64,000 nucleotides of DNA from Campylobacterales bacterium (GTDB taxonomy: Bacteria > Campylobacterota > Campylobacteria > Campylobacterales > Sulfurimonadaceae): assembly GCA_016938175.1 (NCBI GenBank), contig JAFGVE010000027.1, forward strand, positions 62,001 through 126,000, given 5' to 3'. This document shows positions 7,268 through 15,001 of this stretch, one piece after another. Below the pieces are notes generated by a model. The model did not search any database. It saw nothing but the letters and a program-made list of their open reading frames with translations, and was not told where the DNA came from. The position numbers were made by a program, and so were the translations under genes. Numbering within the stretch: position 1 is the first letter of the stretch; the number at the start of each line of letters is the position of its first letter.

Positions 7268-9642
7268 TATTTACTCTCCCAAGGTGTTTTAGCATATCTG
7301 TTAAGGTCGTAAAGTCCTGCGTTTACAGGATCTATTGTATAAAAATAGTTTACAAACCAGTCATATACTTCCCAAAATTTTGGATTTGAACGACTTATAA
7401 AGAAGGACTGTAACTCTTTATATTCAGCATCGCTTCCTTGCATATTTTTCATAAGTTCTAAAAAGTTTGCCAATTTATCCTGTTTTACAACTGCAAAAGC
7501 ATTTGGATAGGATCCTATACTTGCATCGAGTATATCCATAGTGTCTTTACTTGCATCAAGGACTTCATCTCCATTAAAAAGAGAGTTTACATTGTTATGC
7601 CATCGGTTTATTACGAGATTTTTGACAATATATGTACCATCATCCAAGTCAATTCGTACAAAAATATTGTTAGCTCCTTTATCGGTCATCGTTGTTATAA
7701 AGCCGCTGCCAGCAAGTGTAATAGAGCGTGCACCCTCTTCAAAGTCTGCAAGTGTGGTAAACTCTTTTGGCATTTTCGGAGGAGTTTGGTACGGACTTAA
7801 GTGATTCATTGTATCAAAAACAATACCCGTACTTTTTAAGAAACGCTTTTCTAAAAGTTGCTGTGTAAATTCATACTTTGGATAGTCACTTGTAAAGTCA
7901 ATAGCAGAAGGAAGGGTGTCTAAATCAAGGTATTTAGAGCTGTCTATATTGTTATCTCCAATATACCAAGAGTGTAGCATCTCTTGACGAATTGTTTTTG
8001 GCATATACTCTAAAAAGTTTAGTTCTCTTTCAATACGCAAGAAGTCCATATAACGACGAATATTTGTTTGGTGTGAAACATTTCCAAAAACATCATAGCC
8101 GGCAACGAGTGCGTAGTATATACGTTCAAATTGCGCATAGTCTATAACCCAGAGTGTTCTTGGCTCTTTCCCAAGTGCGCCTTTATGCACTGAAGCACTA
8201 TCAAAGTGTCTGTATACTGTGAGCATTGGAGCATCAAGGGCTTTTTCACCTGCCCATATTGTATTTAATGAGTAACCTCGAGGGTATTTTCTTGAGACTA
8301 TCTCTTTCTTTGCCTTATAGTAGCGTTCATACCGCTCTCTATACTCATCACTAAAAGTTTTAATGAGACTTGCATCCACCTTATGAATTGGCAGAGCTAG
8401 ATTAGCTGCTTGAGAGTTTATAAACTCTGGATAAAGAACACTTACATCAGCACTCGGGTCTTTAAACATTACCCAAAAGTGGTCGTGTATAACGTTTAGC
8501 GCCATCTGCCCGCGGCAAACAGGTCCACGAATGAAAGTCATAATGATATAGTGTGAATTATCCAGTAAAAATTGGTAACGTGAGCGTGGTGGAATTTGTC
8601 TAAATGCTATAAAAGGGTTTGCAGCCACTTTAATGTCATAAGAGACAAAATGAGGTTCTTCATCCCATTGCGGCTCTATGAAAAGCTGTTGAAATCGTTT
8701 AAGAACATTTTTGTCAAGGGCAAATGTCATGTGCGTTTTATGCACTATAGTGGAGTGAATTTTTCTAAATCTATAGTAAAACTCTTCTGTGTTTGGGTCA
8801 TCAAAAGGACGTAGTGTAGTTATGACTTCTATTGGCTTTCCCGTTGGTGTGTAAGAACGGACAAGTTCATAAAACTCAGGCACACCTTTTGTTGGTGAAA
8901 AATAGAGATGCGCAAGATAGAGATGTTCATAAAGATAGCGAGCAGTCATTTTGTGTTTTGCATCTTGTTTGTTTAGAAACTCTTCCCATAACGCTATATT
9001 ATGTGCATTTGCAGGTGAGGGCGTTTTGAGTTTATTCTCTTGTGTTTCATTTGGCCCTTTTGCACCATTTGCAAGCCAAGACATGATGATGCTGTGCTCC
9101 TCTTTTGTGAGTGCTGGAAATCCATATGGCATACCGTGGTATGGCTTGTCATCAAGATACTCTTCAAGTTCTTCTTTATCTTTTGGACAACTAAGTGTGT
9201 CGTGTTCTGGGTCATAGTTCCCAACTATCTCTGGATGAAGTTGTTTGTCATGGAGTAGATGAGCTATGATTGAATCATTATGCGTTAGATTACTCTCTTG
9301 TGAGTGTGTGAGTGAAAAAAATCCTTTTTCATGCCACTCTTGTGATGAATTTGCATCTATAAAAAGTCTTGTTGGGTCTATGGCGCTTAAACGTAAGGCA
9401 TTATAGACCTCTATTTTGCTAGCACCCCTATCAACTCCTTCATACGAGCTAAACTTACTTTGACAAGGAGCATTGTAGCAGGAGTGACAACTTACGCAGC
9501 GTCTGTCTAGGATAGGTTGAACATCATGTAAATAGTCTATTGAATGTGCATTTTGTTTTACGGGAACACTAGGAACAACGGGAGCACTACAGCCTAAAAA
9601 AAAGAGTAAAAAAAAGGTGAATATGTAAAAAATCTGTTTCAT
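7267..9642 (-). CDS. cti: Fatty acid cis/trans isomerase (haem-containing lipoprotein)
   Basis: 791 residues, the usual size for the CTI family. The N-terminus is a lipoprotein signal with the lipobox residue Cys18 (FFLGCSAP), followed by a c-type haem motif CVSCH (Cys49, Cys52, His53). Cti enzymes act in the periplasm or at the membrane and convert cis-unsaturated phospholipid fatty acids to trans without shifting the double bond, stiffening the membrane within minutes of heat or solvent stress. The long conserved body (TYIVKNLVINRWHNNVNSLF, IGSYPNAF) fits the family. The downstream small membrane-protein gene is coupled to it. It is divergent from the porin-mod operon. Confidence 0.85.
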   Translation of the reverse strand: MKQIFYIFTFFLLFFLGCSAPVVPSVPVKQNAHSIDYLHDVQPILDRRCVSCHSCYNAPCQSKFSSYEGVDRGASKIEVYNALRLSAIDPTRLFIDANSSQEWHEKGFFSLTHSQESNLTHNDSIIAHLLHDKQLHPEIVGNYDPEHDTLSCPKDKEELEEYLDDKPYHGMPYGFPALTKEEHSIIMSWLANGAKGPNETQENKLKTPSPANAHNIALWEEFLNKQDAKHKMTARYLYEHLYLAHLYFSPTKGVPEFYELVRSYTPTGKPIEVITTLRPFDDPNTEEFYYRFRKIHSTIVHKTHMTFALDKNVLKRFQQLFIEPQWDEEPHFVSYDIKVAANPFIAFRQIPPRSRYQFLLDNSHYIIMTFIRGPVCRGQMALNVIHDHFWVMFKDPSADVSVLYPEFINSQAANLALPIHKVDASLIKTFSDEYRERYERYYKAKKEIVSRKYPRGYSLNTIWAGEKALDAPMLTVYRHFDSASVHKGALGKEPRTLWVIDYAQFERIYYALVAGYDVFGNVSHQTNIRRYMDFLRIERELNFLEYMPKTIRQEMLHSWYIGDNNIDSSKYLDLDTLPSAIDFTSDYPKYEFTQQLLEKRFLKSTGIVFDTMNHLSPYQTPPKMPKEFTTLADFEEGARSITLAGSGFITTMTDKGANNIFVRIDLDDGTYIVKNLVINRWHNNVNSLFNGDEVLDASKDTMDILDASIGSYPNAFAVVKQDKLANFLELMKNMQGSDAEYKELQSFFISRSNPKFWEVYDWFVNYFYTIDPVNAGLYDLNRYAKTPWESK

Positions 9643-9745
9643 AGAGTTTATTATAGCGATTTTTCTTTTCGCTCACGGACTCTTCTTGGTAACTCATTAT
9701 ATAACTATCAAAATGGTATGTAGAGTTATTTATAAAACATCCTTT

Positions 9746-9771
9746 TCATTATATCTTAAGAAACATAATGA
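9746..9771 (+). promoter_or_regulatory. 26-bp imperfect palindrome upstream of the porin-mod operon
   Basis: TCATTAT (9746-9752) and ATAATGA (9765-9771) form perfect 7-base arms around a 12-base centre that keeps two further symmetric positions. It lies 40 bases before the porin start, where a repressor site would be expected. A molybdate-responsive regulator of ModE type is a natural guess, but the sequence is not the E. coli ModE consensus. Confidence 0.35.
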
Positions 9772-9810
9772 TAAAGTGTTGTATGAAATTTGAAATAACG
9801 AGGGTTAAGA

Positions 9811-11265
9811 ATGAGAAAATTTAAAAAAATAGTGCTACTTTCTTTAGGAACTGCATGTTTGGTGAGTTCACTTGAGGCAGATACTCCTAAGCAAGCCTTA
9901 AAATCAAACTATCAGGTAATATATAACCTTTCTGCAAAAAACGCAGATAGTTTTTCTAGTATGTTGAGTGAGGGAAATTTTTATGGAAGGTTACGTTCAA
10001 ATAATTTCTTTTATCAGTGGGAGAGTGAGAGTGCAACACAGGAGAATCATATAACCAATGGAGTTGGTGGTTCACTTGTTTATAAGTCAGCATCTTTTGC
10101 AGATTTTGATTTTACTGCAGGGCTATATTACTCACAAGGTTTTACATCAGTTTCTCAAGAGAATGCCGCTAATATGAAGCCGGGGCAAGATGTGCTTAGT
10201 CGTTTTTTGTATACAAATACGGGTACAACTGCTTTGGGTGTTGTAGGGCAGGCAAATGTACGTTATAGCGGTATAGAGAAGAGTAGTATTGTCCTTGGTC
10301 GTCAGATAGTAGAAACTTTTTATACGAAGTCGAATGATACAAAAATGATTCCAAACACATTTGATGGTCTAGTTTTTCAGACATCTCTTTTTTCAGACAC
10401 TTCTTTGAAGGTTGCTTATCTTGTAGAGCAAAAACTTCGTGCTCATGCTGATTCACACTCAGTACTCATGTATGGAGATGCTGCTTATTCGAGTTCATTA
10501 AAACCTGCTTGGGATGCAAATGATGATAGTGCTATGCATAAAGGACTAACATATACTAACTTGGTTGCTAACGACAAACGTACAGATGCACCGCTTATTG
10601 TCCTTGATGCACAAAATCGTTCAGTAAAGAATCTCGCACTTGATGGCTCTTTTTATGCAGTGCCTGACTTAATTAGTCAAGGAATGTTAGAAGCAAACTA
10701 TAAATTTGGAGTGACTAAAGGATTGTCTATTACTCCTGGTGTACGTTACATAAAACAGTTTGATAATGGTGCAGGTGCCCTCGGAGGAGCGGCATTGGAT
10801 GCAACAACCATTGGATATAAAAATCTTGACTCTTTAGATGCACAGATGATTGCTGCACGTATGGTGACGACATATGAAAATTTTAAACTTAACCTTGGCT
10901 ATACCAATGTTTTAGACGAGGCCGACCTAGTAACTCCATGGAGGGGTTTCCCAACAGCGGGCTATACACGTTCTATGGCACGTTATAATTGGGTGGCAAA
11001 TACACAAAGTTATCGTGCAGAACTTATGATAAATGATAATAAAAGTGGTGTGTATAAAGATGTTATGATGCAATTATCTATCTTACATACCGATGCAGAT
11101 GAAGCAAAAGGACAGTTTGATGAGAACTATTACTATGCAGGGTTTGTACAAAATATTCCAGCACTTCCAACGGCGCAATGGCGTTTTCGTATAGGGTATC
11201 AAGATACAGAGAAAACAGATGCCGATACACTTGACACTCGTTTAGAGTTGAATTATCTTTTTTAA
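9811..11265 (+). CDS. OprD-like outer membrane porin linked to mod genes
   Basis: 484 residues with a signal peptide (about 1-24, ...LVSSLEA) and a beta-barrel pattern ending in LELNYLF with a terminal aromatic residue, as required for outer membrane insertion. It resembles the OprD-type porins common in Campylobacterota and is clearly paralogous to the porin at 28196-29683: both share NDTKMIPNTF, NDDSA.HKGL and PWRGFPT.GYTR. The gap to modA is only 9 bases, so it probably belongs to the modABC transcript. That suggests it lets molybdate or a similar oxyanion through the outer membrane (inference from position). RBS-like GAGGG precedes the ATG. Confidence 0.85.
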   Translation: MRKFKKIVLLSLGTACLVSSLEADTPKQALKSNYQVIYNLSAKNADSFSSMLSEGNFYGRLRSNNFFYQWESESATQENHITNGVGGSLVYKSASFADFDFTAGLYYSQGFTSVSQENAANMKPGQDVLSRFLYTNTGTTALGVVGQANVRYSGIEKSSIVLGRQIVETFYTKSNDTKMIPNTFDGLVFQTSLFSDTSLKVAYLVEQKLRAHADSHSVLMYGDAAYSSSLKPAWDANDDSAMHKGLTYTNLVANDKRTDAPLIVLDAQNRSVKNLALDGSFYAVPDLISQGMLEANYKFGVTKGLSITPGVRYIKQFDNGAGALGGAALDATTIGYKNLDSLDAQMIAARMVTTYENFKLNLGYTNVLDEADLVTPWRGFPTAGYTRSMARYNWVANTQSYRAELMINDNKSGVYKDVMMQLSILHTDADEAKGQFDENYYYAGFVQNIPALPTAQWRFRIGYQDTEKTDADTLDTRLELNYLF

Positions 11266-11274
11266 AAGGAAACT

Positions 11275-12024
11275 ATGATGAAAAAACTATTTATAATCTT
11301 GACTCTTACACTTGCTTCTTTAAAGGCGGGAACTATAAACGTGGCTGTTGCCGCAAACGTTAGCTATGCTATAGAGGAACTAAAAAAAGAGTTTGCAAAA
11401 ACACATCCTGATACAAAGGTACAAGTAACACTCTCTAGTAGTGGAAAACTGACAGCACAGATAAAAAATGGTGCACCTTATGGAATGTTCATGTCGGCAA
11501 ATATGAAATACCCAAATGCTTTGTATAGTGAGGGTCTTGCAATCACAGAACCAAAGGTATATGCGCAGGGAGCTCTTGCAATGCTTACAACAAAGAAGCT
11601 TGATCTTACCAAGGGCTTAGAAATTCTAACAACTCAAAATGTCAAAAAAGTTGCTATTGCTAATCCACAAACTGCACCTTATGGAAAAGCAGCACTTGAT
11701 GCACTTAAAAAAGTTAGTTTACTTGATACTGTAGAGAAAAAGTTTGTATATGCGGAGAGTATCTCTCAAGCTGTTACATACTCGGTAAGTGCTGCAGATA
11801 TCGGTTTTATAGCAAAGTCTTCTCTCTACTCTCCAAAAATGAGTCAGTACAAAGAGGGAGTGAACTATACAGATGTAGATACAACTCTTTATAGTCCAAT
11901 AGAGCAAGGGATAGTTCTCTTAAGACCTGCTCAAGAGAGTGTAGAGTATAGAGCCTTTTATGAGTTTATGTTGAGTGAAAATGCGAAAAAAATATTTAGA
12001 GCGTATGGTTATATAGTAAAATAA
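11275..12024 (+). CDS. modA: Molybdate ABC transporter substrate-binding protein
   Basis: 249 residues with a signal peptide (about 1-18) followed by the ModA pattern: VAAN.SYAIEEL near the N-terminus, SSSGKLTAQIKNGAPYG (oxyanion-binding loop) and KVAIANPQTAPYGKAA. It binds molybdate or tungstate in the periplasm and delivers it to ModB. AAAAGGAAACT precedes two adjacent ATGs. The order porin-modA-TOBE-modB-modC on one strand with short gaps indicates one operon. Confidence 0.92.
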   Translation: MMKKLFIILTLTLASLKAGTINVAVAANVSYAIEELKKEFAKTHPDTKVQVTLSSSGKLTAQIKNGAPYGMFMSANMKYPNALYSEGLAITEPKVYAQGALAMLTTKKLDLTKGLEILTTQNVKKVAIANPQTAPYGKAALDALKKVSLLDTVEKKFVYAESISQAVTYSVSAADIGFIAKSSLYSPKMSQYKEGVNYTDVDTTLYSPIEQGIVLLRPAQESVEYRAFYEFMLSENAKKIFRAYGYIVK

Positions 12025-12047
12025 ACAGAGTAAAAGAGGAAGTGGGT

Positions 12048-12443
12048 ATGAATCGAGTGAGAGCAACAGTTAAGAGTATACAGAGTGTTGAGAAACTAAA
12101 TATAGTGAGTTTTGAGTATTTTACTCAAACGCTCAGCATGATGTCTTTGGAATTGGGCGAAAATATACAACCCGGTACTACAGTACAACTTGGATTTAAA
12201 TCTACAGCAGTCGGTATTGCAAAAGAGTTTGTTGGCGGACTCAGTTACTCGAATAGACTTCCTGCTACTATTGATTTAATTGAGAAAGGTGAACTCCTCT
12301 CTTCGATAAGCTTGAAACTAGACGATACATATATAGAGTCGGTCATCACAACTGCAAGTCTTCTGCGAATGCAACTTCGTGAGGGGGATAGTGTTGAGGC
12401 TCTTATAAAAGCAAGTGAAGTATTTATTGAGGAGGTAGTGTAA
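12048..12443 (+). CDS. TOBE-domain molybdate-binding-like protein
   Basis: About 131 residues from ATG 12048, chosen because AAAAGAGGA lies at proper spacing; an in-frame GTG at 12042 would sit almost on the ribosome site. The segments NRVRATVKSIQSVEKLNIVSF and LLRMQLREGDSVEALIKASEVFI are typical of TOBE/Mop folds, which bind molybdate or tungstate in the cytoplasm. It may store the oxyanion or report its level. The stop overlaps the modB start (TAATG). I do not see a DNA-binding domain, so it is not a full ModE. Confidence 0.75.
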   Translation: MNRVRATVKSIQSVEKLNIVSFEYFTQTLSMMSLELGENIQPGTTVQLGFKSTAVGIAKEFVGGLSYSNRLPATIDLIEKGELLSSISLKLDDTYIESVITTASLLRMQLREGDSVEALIKASEVFIEEVV

Positions 12444-13138
12444 TGTTTGAAATAGTAACAAATTTAGAATGGAAGCCATTTATTCTCTCTTTTGAACTCT
12501 CGCTTATCACTGCCTGTGTGCTGTTTATTTTAATGCTACCACTTGCATGGTGGCTCTCTCAAACAAAATCAAAATTCAAGCCTATTGTTGAAGCAATTAC
12601 TGCTTTACCTATCGTTTTACCACCTTCTGTTCTTGGTTTTTATATACTTATGGCACTTTCACAAAACTCCCCTTTAGGCAAGTTTTTTTATGAGGTTTTT
12701 GATGTTAGTCTTGTTTTTAGTTTTACTGGACTTATCATAGCTAGCGTTTTTTATTCTATGCCTTTTATGGTGCAGCCTTTGCAAAATGGTTTTGAGTCAC
12801 TGAATAAAAATATGTTAGAGGCCAGTTATATTAGTGGTAAAGGAAAAATAGAGACTATTTTTAGAGTGGCTTTGCCAAATATGAAACCTGCACTTATGAC
12901 AGCCCTTATAGTCACGTTTGCACATACTGTAGGTGAATTTGGAGTTGTACTTATGGTGGGTGGAAGTATTCCCGAAGAGACAAAGGTGGCTTCTGTGGCA
13001 ATCTATGAGTTTGTTGAGGTTATGGATTATACACAGGCACATATTTATAGTGCTATTATGGTGCTTATATCTTTTGCGACACTGCTTGGCGTTTATATAT
13101 TTAACAGACGCCAAAATGAAAAGCTTGGCCTTTTGTAG
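12443..13138 (+). CDS. modB: Molybdate ABC transporter permease
   Basis: 231 residues with about five to six membrane helices. The permease coupling (EAA-like) loop is ASYISGKGKIETIFRVALPNMKPAL, and the ModB-type C-terminal segment EFGVVLMVGGSIPEETKVASVAIYEFVE is present. It forms the inner membrane channel of the molybdate importer with ModC. The start codon overlaps the stop of the TOBE gene, and modC follows after 9 bases. Confidence 0.92.
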   Translation: MFEIVTNLEWKPFILSFELSLITACVLFILMLPLAWWLSQTKSKFKPIVEAITALPIVLPPSVLGFYILMALSQNSPLGKFFYEVFDVSLVFSFTGLIIASVFYSMPFMVQPLQNGFESLNKNMLEASYISGKGKIETIFRVALPNMKPALMTALIVTFAHTVGEFGVVLMVGGSIPEETKVASVAIYEFVEVMDYTQAHIYSAIMVLISFATLLGVYIFNRRQNEKLGLL

Positions 13139-13147
13139 GGAGAGATT

Positions 13148-13999
13148 GTGATAGAGATTGATATAAAGAAAAAACTCCATGGTATGAATGGAGAGATGGA
13201 ACTCAGTGTAAATCTTCATATTCAAGAGGGCGAATTTATAGCACTTGCAGGGGAGAGTGGAAGTGGAAAAACAACACTTTTACGTATTCTTGCTGGCTTG
13301 GAAAGTGCTGAAGGTTCAATCAGTGTCAATAAAGAGATTTGGCAGAGTTCCTCATTCTCTCTTCCTGTACAAAAGAGAGGTATAGGTCTTGTTTTTCAAG
13401 ACTATGCACTCTTTAACAACATGAGTGTAATAGAAAATCTACTCTATGTACAAAAAGATAAAGAGCTTGCTAACAAACTTTTAGAACTAACAGAACTCAC
13501 TGAGTTACGAGATAGAATACCAAGTAGGCTCAGTGGTGGACAAAAGCAGAGGGTTGCTCTGTGTAGAGCTTTGATGAATAGACCAAAACTACTTCTAATG
13601 GATGAGCCTCTCTCTGCACTTGATCCCCTGATGCGTACAAAATTGCAAAATGAAATTCTTACACTCCATAAGGAGTTTGGCACTACGACCATTATGGTAA
13701 GTCATGACCCTAGTGAAATTTACCGCCTTGCCTCAGGTATGGTACTTTTAAATTTAGGAAAAGTAGTTGATGAGGGTAGCCCAAAAGATCTACTTTTGAA
13801 AACCAGTGGGAGTCAAAAATTTTCTTTACAAGGAGAGCTACTTGATATAGTCAAGTACGATGTCATATATGTGGCTATAGTTTCAATAGGACAGCAACTC
13901 GTCGAAGTAGTTATAAGTAAACAAGAGGCAGATGGATTGGTAATAGGTCAGAGTGTACGTGTAAGTACAAAGGCTTTTAACCCTATATTGCGTACATAA
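13148..13999 (+). CDS. modC: Molybdate ABC transporter ATP-binding protein
   Basis: 283 residues. Walker A GESGSGKTTL, Q-loop VFQDYALF, ABC signature LSGGQKQRV, Walker B LLLMDEPLSALD and switch His in VSHD are all intact, followed by a C-terminal accessory domain of TOBE/MOP type (about 215-283). It powers molybdate import on the cytoplasmic side of ModB. It is the last gene of the porin-modA-TOBE-modBC group; a tRNA gene follows on the other strand. Confidence 0.92.
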   Translation: MIEIDIKKKLHGMNGEMELSVNLHIQEGEFIALAGESGSGKTTLLRILAGLESAEGSISVNKEIWQSSSFSLPVQKRGIGLVFQDYALFNNMSVIENLLYVQKDKELANKLLELTELTELRDRIPSRLSGGQKQRVALCRALMNRPKLLLMDEPLSALDPLMRTKLQNEILTLHKEFGTTTIMVSHDPSEIYRLASGMVLLNLGKVVDEGSPKDLLLKTSGSQKFSLQGELLDIVKYDVIYVAIVSIGQQLVEVVISKQEADGLVIGQSVRVSTKAFNPILRT

Positions 14000-14011
14000 A
14001 ATTTAGAAATG

Positions 14012-14099
14012 TGGTGGACAATGAGGGATTCGAACCCTCGATAGGTTGCCCTATACTCGCGTTCCAGGCGAGCGCCTTCGACCACTCGGCCAACTGTCC
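14012..14099 (-). tRNA. tRNA-Ser (anticodon GGA)
   Basis: An 88-base cloverleaf reads on the minus strand. The 7-bp acceptor stem pairs GGACAGT with ATTGTCC (one G-U pair). The D-arm sequence is GGCCGAGTGGTCGAAGGC. The anticodon stem CTCGC/GCGAG encloses CTGGAAC with anticodon GGA. A long class II variable arm and a T-arm with GGTTCGAATCC follow. The 3' CCA is encoded. The discriminator base is A rather than the G usual in E. coli serine tRNAs. Confidence 0.95.
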
Positions 14100-14156
14100 A
14101 TCTTAATGAAGATGGAAATTATATAGCTAAGTTCCCAAAGAGCCACTTAAAGTAGT

Positions 14157-14567
14157 TTAAATACCTTCATGTTTTGGTTCAAATTCTTTTTGCGGAAAGT
14201 TTTCGTACATATATTTTGCAACTTTATCTAACTCTTCTTCTGTAATGACTCCTTGTTGTGAAGGCATTAATCCAAATCTTTTAATTGATTTAGGCAAACA
14301 TTTCGCTTTATCTGCAGAGGGATTAAGTACATAATCTTTAATAAAAGCAATTGCCATCTCTTTATTGTCCCCAAAAGCTTCCTTGACATGAAACATAACT
14401 CCCATCGCGGGAGGTGCGACGAAGCTACTTCTAGCTTCTGGAGTCGGTTTTACTGTTGTATGACAGACACCACATTTTTCATCAAAGAGTTCTTGCGTAC
14501 TTTGGGCAAATGTTGTCGTAGACAAAACTAATATGAGTGGGAAAATGAATTTGGTTTTATATTGCAT
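14157..14567 (-). CDS. Periplasmic c-type cytochrome, single haem
   Basis: 136 residues with a signal peptide (about 1-21) and one haem motif, CGVCH (Cys32-His36). The later segment FGLMPSQQG supplies a plausible Met axial ligand, and VAKYMYENFP is the usual C-terminal helix of small class I cytochromes. It would carry electrons in the periplasm; partner enzymes are not evident nearby. It follows the Gly/Met-repeat protein gene on the same strand with only an 8-base gap, so the two are probably co-transcribed. An AGGAT motif precedes the ATG. Confidence 0.85.
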   Translation of the reverse strand: MQYKTKFIFPLILVLSTTTFAQSTQELFDEKCGVCHTTVKPTPEARSSFVAPPAMGVMFHVKEAFGDNKEMAIAFIKDYVLNPSADKAKCLPKSIKRFGLMPSQQGVITEEELDKVAKYMYENFPQKEFEPKHEGI

Positions 14568-14575
14568 AAGATATC

Positions 14576-14899
14576 CTAGAAAGCGTTCTTACCTTTACCC
14601 ATGCCTTGACCTTGTCCCATTCCTTTACCCATGCCTTGTCCTTGCCCCATGCCTTTACTCGAAGTCTGTTGTCCCATACCTTTTCCAGGTTTAGAATTAA
14701 AACGTTGTTTTTGTTCTTGAGACATTGTTTGGTAACGGTTCTGAAGCTCGTTATGAAGAGCGTTTCTCTCTTGTTGAGTTTTAGGTGTTCCTCGAAGATT
14801 GAGAAGTTCATCTGTACTCATACTTCCGTAATTAGCAGCAAATAAACTCATTGAAGTAAATAACATTGCAATCGCAATAACTTTTAAATTTTTCATCAT
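14576..14899 (-). CDS. Periplasmic DUF1104-like protein with Gly-Met-Gln-Lys repeat tail
   Basis: About 107 residues from the ATG at 14899, which has AAGGA at good spacing and opens a normal signal peptide (MKNLKVIAIAMLFTSMSLFA). The mature N-terminal part (STDELLNLRGTPKTQQERNA, ending EQKQRF) resembles the small DUF1104 family of Campylobacterota. The last 40 or so residues are a low-complexity tail built of GMGKGMGQGQ units, encoded by a 30-base tandem repeat. A flexible Met-rich tail can bind Cu(I) or other soft metals, but this is inference. It sits just upstream of the cytochrome c gene on the same strand. Confidence 0.75.
   Translation of the reverse strand: MMKNLKVIAIAMLFTSMSLFAANYGSMSTDELLNLRGTPKTQQERNALHNELQNRYQTMSQEQKQRFNSKPGKGMGQQTSSKGMGQGQGMGKGMGQGQGMGKGKNAF
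14592..14651 (-). repeat. Two-copy 30-bp tandem repeat inside the Gly/Met-rich gene
   Basis: Two 30-base units (14592-14621 and 14622-14651) differ at only three or four positions, and a partial third copy begins at 14652. Each unit encodes ten residues of the GMGKGMGQGQ type. Copy number could change by slippage without breaking the frame. Confidence 0.75.
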
Positions 14900-15001
14900 A
14901 AATCCTTTAAATTGAAGTGTATCGAGAACCATTATAACACCTTTCAAGTCTTTTTGTGTGGATGTTTGATACTATTTTAAAAATAGAGTGGGAGAGTGTC
15001 T

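Noticed and set aside
12815-13225. 136-codon open frame on the minus strand opposite modB/modC
   Set aside because: It is antisense to strongly conserved ABC transporter genes; its translation has no recognisable domain and fits a shadow frame.
14012-14099. tRNA-Ser with discriminator base A, considered as a possible pseudo-tRNA
   Set aside because: All stems, the long variable arm, T loop and encoded CCA are intact; an unusual discriminator base is not enough to call it non-functional.
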